DNA from: Xiphydria camelus
Taxonomy: Eukaryota; Arthropoda; Insecta; Hymenoptera; Xiphydriidae
Length of the DNA: 64,000 nucleotides
Direction: 5' to 3'
NCBI GenBank assembly: GCA_963678675.1
Contig: OY783194.1
Location: 34,698,278 to 34,762,277, forward strand
Program-made: the position numbers and the translations under genes
Shown: one piece after another, positions 1-11,057 of the stretch
Layout of the letters: every line of letters starts with the position of its first letter
Position numbering within the stretch: position 1 is the stretch's first letter
Notes under the pieces: generated by a model
What the model was told of the DNA's origin: nothing
Database searches by the model: none
Seen by the model: only the letters and a program-made list of their open reading frames with translations

Positions 1-603
1 TGGTGGTGGTACACGGCTTTTAAGATTCCGGTAGCCGGTGCCGAGCCAATAACGCTGGCGTTAAAATATGGTAATCGTGCCGCGGGATCGGCATATCGAC
101 GGCTTGACAAACGATGCGACGCCCGGAGCCGTGGACCACCAACAGATCGTGCGCACGCCCGGTCTCGGCCACTCCGCTATCATTTGTTATGTACGTGACT
201 CGGCGCGGAGCTGACTGCTATCCTGCCATCCTGCCATCCTGCCATTCCGTCTTCTCGTCCTGCCGCTGCCGCCCCGCTGTTCCCTCTCGACAGCTTCGAC
301 TGCAGTCGGGCAGCCGCGGCGAGATAGGGACGGGTGCGCGTCGGCATCTTCGTCGAGCGATCGGATTCTATCGACGGATCGGAATCGCGAAGGGGTAGGA
401 ACCGATCACGCGAGAGAATCGGTTGACGGACGACGGCTTTGAATATCGTCGGTTAATCCGAGGAGCGATTCTTTTCGCCTGTTTGCGTACTTTGCGAATA
501 CTTTAATTTTTCATCGTCTGCTCTAATTCGGTACGCCGAGCAAAACTGGAAAATGTACCCTGATTGCTGATAGTATTTTTTACAGAAGAACGCAGAAAAA
601 ATA
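1..603. other. unassigned CpG-rich sequence
   Basis: No gene or transposon is recognised. The only local structure is a short tandem CTGCCATC repeat (about three units) near 221-245. Open frames here have no recognisable motif. Confidence 0.5.
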
Positions 604-812
604 AAAAACTATAGTATTTACACAAAGTTTGTGGTCAATTTTGGAACAAGGCCAATTTATCGTTACGATAACTACAATTTTAGTAAAAATTACAGCAACG
701 CTTGCAACTTTTACAAGTTTTACCATAATTTTTACGAAAATTGTAATTATCATAAGAATAAATTGGCCTTGTCCCAAAATTTACTACAAACTTCATAAAT
801 GCTATATGATTT
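604..812. mobile_element. palindromic MITE-like element (long inverted repeat)
   Basis: Two arms of about 65 bp (628-692 and 726-790) are inverted copies of each other around a short spacer. Both contain the stretch AACAAGGCCAATTTAT or its complement. Weaker similarity extends outward to about 604 and 812. The arms differ at scattered positions, so this is an old copy. The short overlapping frames on both strands are by-products of the palindrome. No transposase is present, so the element would be non-autonomous. The family is not identified. Confidence 0.7.
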
Positions 813-1530
813 CTTTTTTGTGAAGAAAAAAAATTCCTAGGAGAAATCAATCACATCCAATTTAAACGAGCTTCTAAAAATAAAACACCCGCGGAAATTC
901 ATTGGAAAATTTGTAGAAAAGGAACAACAAAGTAACGAAACATACGGCGACAAATCGAAGGAGTCGATCGCCGCGGATAACCAGGAACTAACACGGATTC
1001 TCGGGTGGCTTCGAGCCCCGGCATACCAATAGGATTAGAGTGCACGCGCCAGCGCTCCCGAGGCGAGGTAGCGATAGACTCGAGTCGACAGCCGATCGAA
1101 GGGACCGGTGTCGCACGGGCTGTCGAGATTCGTTTAAGTGGTATATTTAAAGGATTCCCTACAAATCCGTGGCGAGGCCCGAAGACCCGGCTCCCGCCAG
1201 GCCTGCAGCCATCCGAATCAATCCTATTACGGAACGCGTCCATCTCGACGCGGATTTCCGATCGGTCGATCGGCTCGACCCGGTGTCCGGCCCACGTCAC
1301 TTCGGATCAAGATTGGCCGGAGCCCGCGGTTTCTGGTAGCCCTGGATCTTGTAACGCTACTGTCTGATATCCGCGGGACTGGGGTGAGATAAAGAAAAAA
1401 ACCTCGGGGGACCTTTTCACCGCGCAGCGACGGTCGACGACTCCGGGTGGCGCTATAGATATTGGGTACTCGGTGCGTGTACACCGAGAGAAAGATACCG
1501 GGTGATATTTTGACCAATGTTTTGGCGGTG
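813..1530. other. unassigned sequence
   Basis: CpG-rich single-copy-looking DNA. Overlapping frames on both strands show no conserved motif. Nothing I can support as a feature. Confidence 0.4.
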
Positions 1531-1755
1531 CACTGAGAGAAAAAATGATATCTTCGATAAAATCTGTGTTTACAGATGGAGGAATGCAGAATTAGTTGTT
1601 TCGACTGATAAATTTGATTATAATGATTAACGGCTGTTTGAAGGAAACGGGTTGTAAGTCCATTCGAGTCAATTACTAGTTCAAGTAACTGGATCTGCAT
1701 TTCCCCACCCGTAAACCGTCGATTTAGTCAAATTTACTACATTTTGTTTTCAGTG
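1531..1755. mobile_element. CACTGAG-ended MITE, family D copy 1
   Basis: The copy starts CACTGAGAGAAA and ends TTTTCAGTG, with TA immediately to the right. The interior (about 1590-1700) contains a GGAATGCAG to CTGCATTTCC inverted-repeat pair around a sequence that includes GTTTGAAGGAAAC. It is clearly homologous to 51515-51736 and 56537-56767. The ends resemble those of families A, F, G and H although the interiors differ. No coding capacity, so probably mobilised in trans by a Tc1/mariner-type transposase (inference). Confidence 0.75.
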
Positions 1756-1996
1756 TAAAACTTTCAGCAGGGCGCGTGAAATTTTAATTATTCAGATAAT
1801 AGATTGACAATTACGTCGAATGGATTTTCCGTTATTCGCGCGTATCGCGAACATTGTATTTGAATGACGGTGCTATTTTTTTAAATTTCTATCCTCCAGC
1901 TATTGCATTTCAGAAAATAGTCAGTGGGGGCTAACGAAGCGCTTTAAATTTGTAACGTACCTACATTTGATGGAATGCGATTAAAAGAGCTTCAAA

Positions 1997-2140
1997 ATGT
2001 CAAATCAAGCAGATATTATTAGAGATCTGCAATTAAAAAAATTTAATTTAGAAGAGGCACTGCACCTGGCGAAGCCAAATCATAGAAACGAGATTGATAA
2101 TTTAAACTGTCAAGTATCAATTGAAGGAAAAAGGAGGTAG
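1997..2140 (+). CDS. short 47-residue open frame, possible retroelement or gene fragment
   Basis: An ATG at 1997 opens a 47-codon frame ending in TAG at 2140. The product begins MSNQADIIRDLQLKKFN and continues with a charged, helix-prone composition (LEEALHLAK, NEIDNLN). This differs from the arginine- and serine-rich translations of the surrounding CpG-rich DNA, and the codons are AT-richer than the neighbours. The product is not recognised. It could be the start of a retroelement structural protein or a stray exon. It ends about 50 bp from a hammerhead element, but no functional link is shown. It may also be chance. Confidence 0.2.
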   Translation: MSNQADIIRDLQLKKFNLEEALHLAKPNHRNEIDNLNCQVSIEGKRR

Positions 2141-2202
2141 CGAAACCTTTGGACGCTTCTAACAAAATAAGACTAGAGTTTCAGCGGAATCATCTATCGG
2201 CG

Positions 2203-2272
2203 GAGGATTTCGTCCTGGAGTCGGCCTGTGGACTCGTCAGTAAGACCTGGCCGACTCCTGCCTCAGACGCTC
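2203..2272 (-). ncRNA. type III hammerhead ribozyme, best-preserved copy
   Basis: Read on the minus strand, the order is stem III 5' strand, cleavage triplet GUC (2268-2266), stem I, core CUGACGA (2240-2234), stem II and GAAA (2211-2208), then stem III 3' strand (2207-2202). Stem I is UGAGGC with GUCUUA (six pairs including G-U). Stem II is GUCC with GGAC (four pairs). Stem III keeps pairs on both sides of one C-C mismatch. Cleavage is expected after the base at 2266. Loop I (2247-2259) and loop II (2216-2229) are complementary over ten bases. All invariant core bases are present, so self-cleavage is plausible but untested. Confidence 0.85.
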
Positions 2273-2357
2273 TGGTCCTCCACGATGGCGCTCGACTGTA
2301 GCGTCGCTGATATCGCAGCGCTAGCGACGCTTTAACCGTGAGAGGAGCTGGGTCAAG

Positions 2358-2372
2358 GTGGCCATCTGGCGG
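2358..2372 (-). promoter_or_regulatory. CTCF-like motif in hammerhead element copy 1
   Basis: The minus strand reads CCGCCAGATGGCCAC. It matches the first 12 positions of the insect CTCF consensus as I recall it (CCRMYAGRTGGCGCY) and then diverges. The equivalent position in the other three copies matches better. Binding is inference. Confidence 0.3.
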
Positions 2373-2375
2373 CAG

Positions 2376-3669
2376 AATTGGCACTGGTCGCTCTATTTCA
2401 CGCCAGTACACCTCGCGTCCTGGCAATAATATTCTTTCGCATTCCTCAACCACGGGCAAAATATCGTTCCCGGGATTTCCTCTCAAAAATATCAGCCGGC
2501 CACTCCTCCGAGCGTACACCGCCATATAAATTGCAAGATTGCTAGATATCGGACCGTATATCCGCGATTCCTCCGCAGACACTCGCCGCCCGCGTATTAT
2601 GCGAAGCGGGTCGGGCAAGAGAGCGAGTGACTCGTTATTTTCGCGATGGATCGACTGCACCGGCACGGAATATTAATACGGAAGCGCCGTCGCTTCGTGG
2701 CGCGCGGGAGACAGGAAGGAGAGAGGAAGAAAGTACACGCTTGTTTTTCACTGAGCCGAAGAATTATTCCAAGCGGCTCGCGAGTCCCGCGCGTGTCGAA
2801 GGCGGAGGAGGAGTAGGAGGAGTAGGAGGAACGCGCGTCCGTGCGCGCTCGCGTTGGAATACGCGCTCGGTACCGGGCTCGACGATGCGGTTCCGCGCGC
2901 TGCAGCGCCAGGCACCACCTACCGATGCCGTCATCGTCGCGTCGCGGGGTACGAAAGGGGTTACCTGGAAGGGAGAAGCGCGAGAGGCAGGGGGGGACGG
3001 AGGTCTCCGTAATGACGGGGCATAAATAACTCGGACATTTACGCGCGCATTGATTTAAGCAAACTAATGATTTCACTTTGACCGGCCGGCGAGAGAGGCC
3101 CGAAGAGAGCCGGCCCCGAGACACCGCCCCGCCTGTCATATTGACGTTTATATCCGCTCGCGTAATCAACATGTCCACGTATGACAATTATTGCCATCGG
3201 ACATGCCCCCGCGCAGTTTCGCGTTATTGCATCGGACATTGAAAAGCAAAAGTCGACGCGCGCGCACATTCGTCCGGTGTGACGCGCGCTGTATCTCGAT
3301 CTTCCGTGCAGTTATTCGCGGGAAAAGCGACGTTATCCCGGCGATTTTCCAATTCCGCACCGCGCGTTCTCCGCCGCACCGGACGTGGAAATCCGCGGAT
3401 ACGGGGAGACGGATTCGTATATTCAGTCGGAGCGTTAGCTCTGCACAGCGTCCGATAAGTCTCTGAAGGGGCTGAGCCGTAGGAGATGACATTGACGAGC
3501 TAAGCGTGGGACTTAAAGCCGAGCTCAACTCATCAGTCGGTACGCGATGCTACTTAGTATTTACCTTAGTTGGATTCGCGAGCGCCACGTGCAAACCCGT
3601 CGTGTAAGCGGAAGCTTGGCCGAGAGTGTAATAATTAGGTGTATCACGCGTCGAACTCGAGCATCTATA
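2376..3669. other. unassigned CpG-rich sequence with a GGAGGAGTA repeat
   Basis: Contains a short purine repeat, GGAGGAGTA in about three units (2805-2831). Long opposing open frames (up to 196 codons) exist but are arginine- and serine-rich and unrecognisable. I treat them as composition artefacts. No gene is supported. Confidence 0.4.
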
Positions 3670-3933
3670 TCGGTGTGCAAATTAATTTGGTGCCTTTCGT
3701 TAGAAAGTTCAACACTTATTTGTATACGATTAATATACATTTAGATTTTCATTTAAATTTTCAAAATAATCCCCGTCGTTTTCTACACATTTACTCCATC
3801 CTATATCAGGCAATCTGTGGATTCCTTCTCGATAAAAAGATGGCGACTTTGGACTACTGAAATCATAAGCAAGGCATCGAATTACGAATTAATTGATTGA
3901 TTAATTAATTTTTATCGTAATTTGCACACCTAA
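3670..3933 (-). mobile_element. internally deleted mariner transposon
   Basis: Both ends carry inverted copies of a mariner-like terminus. The right end on the minus strand reads TTAGGTGTGCAAATTAC, and the left end on the plus strand reads TCGGTGTGCAAATTAAT. Between them lies only the 3' end of a transposase gene on the minus strand. The element is about 264 bp, against the usual 1.3 kb for mariner, so roughly 1 kb is missing. TA lies outside the left end. It stands 10 bp from a family F MITE. Confidence 0.8.
3730..3867 (-). pseudogene. mariner transposase C-terminal fragment
   Basis: The minus-strand frame ending in TAA at 3730-3732 translates to about 45 residues. It contains SPSFYREGIHRLPDIGWSKC followed closely by ENDGDYFE, which is the hallmark tail of mariner (DD34D) transposases: FYR-GI--LP--W-KC---DG-YF. 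In intact proteins this is the extreme C-terminus. The helix-turn-helix domains and the catalytic aspartates are absent, so the fragment cannot catalyse transposition. The first about ten residues (upstream of the SPK motif) are less certain. Confidence 0.8.
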
Positions 3934-3943
3934 TAGATAGGTA

Positions 3944-4185
3944 CACTGAGAGAAATGAGTAGTAATGTTAACAGAACTTTTGCTTGATATGAGAACAACG
4001 AAATATTTTTATCGCGTCAACAAATGTTTGGTCGTCACAACCAAACATTTTACAAACATCGCATTGCCATAACCAACGTAAATTTGCCGTAATCAAAAAT
4101 TTGGTTGTCCCGATACAAATATTTCGTGGTCTCCATATCAACCAAAATTTGCTAAATATTATATTACCGATCATTTTTCTCAGTG
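3944..4185. mobile_element. CACTGAG-ended MITE, family F
   Basis: A 242-bp element starts CACTGAGAGAAATGA and ends TCATTTTTCTCAGTG, with TA directly outside each end. This is the target duplication expected of Tc1/mariner-superfamily elements. The interior has further inverted similarity (AACCAAACATTT and AAATTTGGTTG type motifs) but no transposase. Only one copy is seen in this window. Confidence 0.8.
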
Positions 4186-6054
4186 TATATAGATGAAGAA
4201 ATGCAGGACGAACGATTAGAATCGTGAGAATTTTTTTAACCGATTTCCGACGAGAAATCGATCGACAATATATCCCGATGATTTATATCGCACGCTTCGA
4301 CGCTTGGTGCTTTTCCGGTAGACCGCGCATCCGAAACGACTTTTGACGATAATTAATCGATCGAGACCGAACGATCGACTTCCAAAGTGGGCCGAGGACC
4401 GGCTCGATTAAAAGGGAGCTCCTCTCTCCGTCGACCCAGATGCATACCGAGCGCGCGGTCGTTCGTATTCCTAATGGCACAATCAGTACGCGGTAAGTAC
4501 ACACACGGTACTCTTATCGCGCCCCACCGGTGTATGAATATTCTATGCCGGTTAAGTATAGGTTACCTCTGCCTGACATAACACTCGTACGCGCGAGACA
4601 CGCGGACTCGTGCGTGAGCGTACGTACCGCGCGCGGGTCTGTGTACGGCGCGCGCCTCGCGCAAAATGATTAATTATTACCTATAGCTGAACCGGGGAGT
4701 CACATACGACACGGCACGAAGGACACGTCCCGCCGTTCCTGTACGGAACGCTAATGGCTTCGAAATAATTCTGATTTATGCGCCGGTAAGTAGGCGTGCG
4801 ACGTCCCGACAATCTAGAAATTCGGTTATCGCGGGCGAATTTGATTCGAGGGACAGCGAAGACGAGTCTCGAGAGACTATGAATTCCACGTGGATCTGTA
4901 TGGAAAGACATCGGAGTCGGCTAAATCATCGCTCCCGACGAGGCGGTCGTCGTATTACGATTTATGAACATTTCCTCGATAAAATATCGTTTCGTATATC
5001 GCGCGCGCGCGCGGATATATGTACGAATCGAAGAGAAGGACGACGCGCGACGGTCGTTCCTGCGGTTTCCGGGAGAAAGAAGTTGGGATTTACGAGCGAC
5101 ACGGACGCTTAATTACGGCTAAACCCGGTGATAGTGGTGTGACCGGTGCGACGCTATGTCGACGCGTTCGTATTAGGCGATATCGTCGAGCGTCGTCGTC
5201 TTCGCGGAGTTCGGCGAACGCTAAATTCGGTCACGCGAAGCGACGACTCTCGGAAGATCCCGAGGAGGCGAGCCGCCGAAAGGGTTGTCCCGGCTCTTCG
5301 GCGGGGAGGCGCGACGGCGAATGTGTTCGCGCTATCGGAAGAGGGGATCGTCGCTGGAGTGCGCGCGCGATAGATCGCAGGGGGGGTGTACTTTCTTCGC
5401 GACACCATGGACGCCTTCGTCTGGTAGTTAGTCATCGGTTGGCAATTTATCACGAGTTGCCGGGGGTCCGCGGGCTAAGCCTCACTTGCTATGCGCGATC
5501 CGGACGCGCAACCACACCAGTGATTACATATAATTACCGGCGGATTAATTAATTATACCCGTGCCCCTGCCGCCCCTCGAATCATCGGTTAATACTCACG
5601 ACCGACGAAAGTTACCGGCTCAGGGCTGCCGGACTCGTCGAGTTTGCGAAATTCCGTAATCTCGTCAGACGCTCGAAAGCGACGTCCAGAAGGCGCGTCG
5701 CGGGGAGAACCGCTCCTCCACCCGCGCTCTTCCCGCCGATCCCGATGTTATACCCTCTACGACGCGCTTGGCTCGCTGAAATGCTCTCCGGGATGCTTCC
5801 CCGTGATGGATTGTAAGAGGGGCGGGGCTGGCGGAATCACGGAGTCTGATAAGGCCGTCGAATGTATACCAGTTGCAAGTTTTCGTTTCGATTTTAAAAA
5901 TATTTTCTTTGAAGATTCCGATAAAATATCAATTTCATCTTTATTTTCGGAAGAATCGAACGAGATCTGCGTAAATCTACCGTGACACATTTATTTCCCA
6001 CTCGTAATTCGAAATTGCAAAATCTGCTCGTTGAACGTCTCTAAATCCGTTACT
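4186..6054. other. unassigned CpG-rich sequence
   Basis: Includes short CG-dinucleotide runs near 5001-5012. The 177-codon frame at 5019-5552 is arginine- and serine-rich, has counterparts in other frames and shows no domain. No gene or repeat can be supported. Confidence 0.4.
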
Positions 6055-6185
6055 TGGTAAAAAAGGTGTGTCAATTTTTAACACCATCGTGTAGTTTGGT
6101 GTAGACCTATATAATATATTTCGTATCTGGTGTCATTCAGTCTTACGCCATTGTTCTTTAACATCAAAAGTGGTCTACCAAGGTC
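6055..6185 (+). mobile_element. family B repeat, copy 1
   Basis: Contains the family B core: GGTAAAAAAGGTGTG, AATTTTTAACACCAT, TGGTGTAGACCTA, TCTGGTGTCATTCAGTCTTA and CATCAAAAGTGGT, in the same order as 19684-19795, 34020-34163 (minus) and 63339-63495. The family is about 120-160 bp with ends near ACAGTAAAAAA. It encodes nothing. Confidence 0.7.
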
Positions 6186-7244
6186 CGTATCGTCGCATTT
6201 TTGTACAGCGCAGGTACTCACAAATATCGACCGACACTCCTTATCTCATGGTCAAACGACGAGATACGAAGATGAACAAACGACTCCCAGGCGAACCGAG
6301 CCGTAAAATGTTTACACACACATCAAAAAACCCCGACACATCGCGCACCGCTCACCGTCCCGTCCTATTATTACCGGGGTTGCAAATATTCCTAAATACC
6401 TCGCGCCTCCGTACCGCTCAGAGACTCGTATCTCGATTACCACTGAAATCCCTCCATAGATTCTCGCGAGAGCCGTGTCTCGCGGATACGCATAACACGG
6501 TTCGCAGTGCAGTAAAGTAGCGTGGGTGACACGCGGCGTGATGAACTGAGGGGCAGGTGCAGCGGGCGTGCTTTACTCTAGTCGCGCGTGCACGCAAGAC
6601 GCGCTGTGCGCCGGCGAGCGAGCCACACACGCGCTTCGCGATTCGCGCGTAATGGCGCATACGCGCAACGGGAACGCTCCCGGGTGTCCCGGGCGGGCTC
6701 AAAGAGGAGGCTTCCACGAACCCGTGGCGATCCCTCAACCCTCGCGGCCGAGCATCGAGATGATGTTGTTCGACTCGCTTCGCGCGACGCCACCCCCTTC
6801 ATCCCCCGTCCAACCACGATAAATCAGCGAAACCTCCAACTCGGTGGCGACACCCGTGCATTATGCCGCGGAGGGCCTCGCCGCGCGTATACGCGCGCGT
6901 TCGCGAGGGCACGGTTTATTTAACCGGTTCAGAGACCGACGCAGCGCGCGAGGCCTCGAGGGAGAGATCTTCCTCCGTGGGAGGAGGACCGTGGAGAACG
7001 CTGCGTCAAGGAATTTGAAGGGCGAGCGCGGCGACGTCTCGGCTTCGACGAGGCGCGTCGTCGGAGCGAATTTGCGGAGACCGCGCGGCGGTGGTCCGAT
7101 TCGGGAATGTCACCGGAGAGAAAGAGAGATAAATTTTTGTTTTTTGGAATCAGCGCGGGGAAATAGGTACATTTTGGATAGGGCAGTCCAGAGTTCGATG
7201 TCAGAGTTTTCGGTTTTCGTGAAAAATTGATAAAATATCAAGGG
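6186..7244. other. unassigned CpG-rich sequence
   Basis: Overlapping frames on both strands between about 6420 and 7230 are arginine-rich and motif-free. No element or gene recognised. Confidence 0.4.
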
Positions 7245-7660
7245 TTTGAAGCTTTTGCAAAAATCGAGATCTCTGGAATCGAACTCTTGACCACTTTATC
7301 TTACGTATTTTTTCGCACTGAGTCTGAAAATCGCAGATATATTCAGGGGATCTCAAACAGGTACAGAGATGTCGATGATTTTTTGTAAAAAAATAATATT
7401 CTTGTACCTACACAAAATTAATGATATCATATTTCCCTTGAGATATCGATCCGATAACCAGACCTTTCATGATCAATATGAAAAAAATACATAAGATAGG
7501 GTAATCAGGCAAGCGATTCCAGAGATCTCAATTTTTGGCTGAAATGTCAAACATTTTTCCAATCTTCCACGAAAATCGAAACCTCTCGAATCGAATTCTC
7601 GATCATCCTATCCGATGTATTTTTTCACGGTGATTTCGAAAATCACAGATTTATCGACGA
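7245..7660. repeat. family E diverged repeat, two direct units and one inverted unit
   Basis: The sequence AAAATCGAGATCTCTGGAATCGA...TATTTTTTCGCACTGA (7258-7346) recurs in diverged form at 7570-7655 and in inverted orientation at 7480-7560. Related pieces occur near 31540-31690, 47100-47180, 53120-53300 and 63145-63190. Several copies pair an inverted half with a direct half around a GCGAAAAAT-like centre, so the ancestral unit was probably palindromic. No coding capacity and no class assignment. Confidence 0.6.
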
Positions 7661-10600
7661 AAGTTCAAACAAAGCCTCGAAACGAACGAAAGCAGTCGGA
7701 GCCGCATTCGACAAAGCGGTTTCTCCTAATTCGTATGTAAGTCGACGAATTCGCGACGAATGTAAAAGTGCCCGAGCCTCGTATAAATCGAGCGTCGCGT
7801 CGGCATCATCCCTGGTGACCCCGCTGTCCGTCCATCGCATCCATCCGGGAAAGACGTTCGCGCAATCGAAGAACAGTCTCGCGGCGACGGAGAGAGAGAG
7901 AGAGAGAGAGTGCGAGAGAGCGACGAGGAGGCGAGGGAACCGACTCTATACCACTCCGAGTCACGGGAGAACTCTTTCGATGGGCCGTGCAGTTCGCGGA
8001 AGCTAAATAGACCACGCGAAAGAGTAATTACACCGAGCGCCGTGCAGAAAAAAAAATGCGTGGCACCAGCTCTCACAGCCGAGCACTCCTTTGATCCTCC
8101 CAATGCGTTATGCCTGCCAATGATTTAAGGGCGTGTGCCCCTTCCGCCGAGCACGCGCTCTTCTCACTAACATCATGTTTAATTTGATTTATCGATGCTA
8201 TTACGCGCAATGAAAAATGGCCAAAATAGATTAAGCGCCGGTGACTCGCGGTGCTGCCTCTCTTCTTCCGTTCCCTTCCCTCTCTCTCTCTTTCTCCAGC
8301 GAGGTCGCTCGATGTGGAAGCCAGCTCTCCTCGGCTGGCCACAGCCGGCCAACTCTCGCGAAACTCGCGCGCGCCGCTCCACACCACGGCGTTCGCTCTT
8401 GTAACCGAAGGAAATTACTGCGGCGCGAACACAATTCGCCGTTTCGAGGACGTTTCGGAACATCGCGTCGGGAAAGGCGCAACGACGCGCGGCGCGAGGT
8501 GGTGACGACGACAACGACAGCGCAGCGTGCGCGTGTGCGCCGCCGTGACACGGGGCAAAAGGAGGAGCGGGTCGCGGGGATAATTGCAGGCAGCGAGCGA
8601 CGAGCGCGCAACACTGTGTGTCTCGCGGGAGGACTCGGTAATTGGACCATAAAGCAACAAAGATCGTGCGAACGATAATTAAAATATCTCCTCTCGCCTG
8701 TTTCGCGTTCCGTTCGATAGCTTCGGTTCGACTCGCGCGCGCCTGGGACGCATCGGACGTGCCTCGGGCGAAACGACGTTGGTGATCCCCGGTCGAGCGC
8801 TTACAAAGCAGCAACGGTAGTGGGTTTCTCCACGGAGAGAGAAAGAGGAGAGCGGAGGCTCGACTCGTGTGGGAAGTGTGGAAGGTGGACCGTGGGTTTT
8901 ACGAGCGTGGCGACTGCAGAGTTTCATTCATAGATGACTCGATTGATAAATTTGAGATGGAAAAACAGCGACGACAGCACAGCTGATCTTTACTGCTCCT
9001 CGGCGAATGCTAATTCTACTTTTCAATCGAGCTAATTCATCGTATTATCTACTGATGAAATTTTCCCACGATATTCTTTTTTTCGTCCACGATTTTCTGT
9101 CGCATTTCTCTATTTCTATATTTGTTTTTCTTCCGCCTTTTCGTCACTTTCCATTGTAAGAACTTCTGCGACTTCCACTCACCGCACGTTACTATGATTT
9201 CTGTTCTCTGTAATTCCGGACTCGTGAATGAGAGAGCCGAGCGCCAGCTGCCAGGCGCGCGTTTACTTCCTCTCCGAGAAGAATTAAACGCACCGAGAGA
9301 ATTTGTAAGCGCGCATCCCACCACTACGGCCGGGAAGGTGTAGCGGGCGAAAGGTAATGGTCCCGGTAATATCGGTGCTGTGTGTGGGGCCGCTGCACTA
9401 CTAGTAATTGATTGGTCATACCCTCCGTGCCATTACTCCTTCAAACCTCACTTCTGCCGGTTCTTCAGCCTTCCGTAACCCATCCGCCGGCACTTCGCCA
9501 TCGCCCGAAGGGTCAACGTCGAACGCTGCGCCACGGCTACCACCGCGAGGCGAGAGAGACGTCTCTCCTGTCTTCCATTTCCCTTTTTTTTTGGTCCCCG
9601 GTGAAATTGCCGCGTTTAAATTATAGGTGTCGAAGTTTAAGTTATCCCCCATATATCGATTTCGCGAACCGAGTTTTCTTCGGTTTCGAGAATCAGTTCG
9701 AAACCGAATGACCGCGAAGATTACAAGGGGCGCGCCTATCAGCCAATGCGTTTCGCGAGTGCAAAAGTGGAGGGAGTTCGAGAGGAGTCGCCCTCGATGC
9801 GTTAACAGCGCGATACCGAGAATATTAATGTCCCGAAAGAGGCATGGCGAATTCCGTCGGCAAACCGCACCGGTCTCGAAGCGGCAAACGCTTTTTTAAG
9901 TTTTGCGAACCTTTTTTTCGGTTATGCAATTCGTTCGGCTTTAGTGACGCGCGTCAACTGTGATTTATCGCGTTGCGATTAAAAAATTTCGAGGATTTGT
10001 ATCGAAAGTAAAATTGATTACGAGCGATCGGATACCGCATGAAGACATCCATCGTGTACTCGAATGCCGTGTGCTCGATTGCAGCGTCGCGGCGCAAAAC
10101 GAGGACCCGCGCGGAAAGAAAAGCCGGGAACCGGCGCTCTTTCTCGCGCGCAAACTCCGCGGCCAAAAATGGACACGAAGTAAGCGGTAACGCATCGTTG
10201 CCCGCGGAGCGTATTACCAATTGTACGCGATAATTATAGAATAAATAAATTCACGTCGCGGCGGAATGCGTATAATATATCTACGTCTGCCAAATGGTAC
10301 CGAGATACAGCCGTATATCACCGGGCGAGTTATAGTCTCCGCCCGGTAACTCGTTGCCGGCCGTCTCGTCGCGTTTGGCTCGAATCCACGCTCGCGTTAT
10401 GGCGCGAATCGCGCGCTCGCCCGCGAATCGAGGCCCGTTTAAAAAAGACGCGCGGCTCGCCTCGGTGAATTTGGCAGGGGACTCGCGCGGCGCGGTAGGG
10501 CGGTTCTTTAAGGAGAGCGGCGCGTACGCGCGAGGAGAGCGTTTCGCGAGGGCCATACGTCTTACGGACACGGACTTCGCGGTAATATAGAAATTCAATC

Positions 10601-10798
10601 GTTCTGGCAATTATGCGCCGCGGCTGTTATTACGGCACCGCTGTCCGTCCGTCCGTCCGTCCATATATATATACATGTAAGAATATATTTTATTGGTTTT
10701 GTTTACGACCCGGCGGTAATGCTCGATGCGACCGCCTCGTTTTGAACTTTTCATGTTTCTTTATCCATTGAAAATTAATCTACGGAAATTCATATCTA
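7661..10798. other. unassigned CpG-rich sequence with short GA and CT runs
   Basis: Contains a GA run at about 7890-7909, a CT run at about 8280-8296 and CCGT tetramers at about 10640-10660. Long overlapping open frames at 8179-8814 occur on both strands in a CpG-rich stretch, and I regard them as artefacts. No supported gene. Confidence 0.4.
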
Positions 10799-11057
10799 CA
10801 CTCGGGGAGAAGGTCTGGTTAAATTGAATACGAGCCTGATAGAACAATTATTTGAGACGATTAGGAATTTATTGAAATGGAACAAAAGTCTATTTGAATT
10901 TGACAGATGCTCTGCTAGATTCGTATTCGATTAAAAAGATATGCAAGACATCGATCTGATTCAAATAGACTTTTGTTCGATGTGAATAAGTGCCTGTTTA
11001 CGCCGAATAAATTTTTCTATCACAGGTTCGCATTCAATTAGATCTTTTTCATAAGTG
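10799..11057. mobile_element. MITE with CACTC/AAGTG ends, family I
   Basis: A 259-bp element flanked by TA on both sides (CTA before CACTC, AAGTG before TA). The terminal 40 bp are imperfect inverted copies (GGTTAAATTGAATACGAGCC against GGTTCGCATTCAATTAGATC). An inner pair, GAACAAAAGTCTATTTGAAT and its exact complement, lies near 10870-10980. No coding capacity. Single copy in the window. Confidence 0.7.

Larger units (their letters stand above)
2190..2375 (-). mobile_element. hammerhead-ribozyme element, copy 1
   Basis: Read on the minus strand, the copy runs from a CCGCCAGATGGC motif (2358-2372) through about 80 bp of diverged sequence to GAGGACCAGAGCG and the ribozyme (2203-2272). It then runs into about 15 bp that no longer align with the other copies. 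The upstream spacer differs most from copies 2-4, and no TATA-like run is seen in it. The ribozyme is nevertheless the best preserved of the four. No protein is encoded, so the element is non-autonomous. Element limits are approximate because copies 1-4 are diverged. Confidence 0.75.

Noticed and set aside
580..823. Opposing 64- and 65-codon hydrophobic frames
   Set aside because: They are mirror translations of one palindromic MITE.
2597..3187. 196-codon minus-strand frame
   Set aside because: Arginine/serine-rich, overlaps another long frame on the plus strand and a purine repeat.
3500..3540. Minus-strand CUGAUGAG near 3530
   Set aside because: No GAAA after a stem II and no pairing stems I or III.
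8179..8814. Longest open frame in the window (211 codons, minus strand)
   Set aside because: Arginine/serine/alanine composition driven by CpG, several other open frames overlap on both strands, and no domain or splice context is seen.
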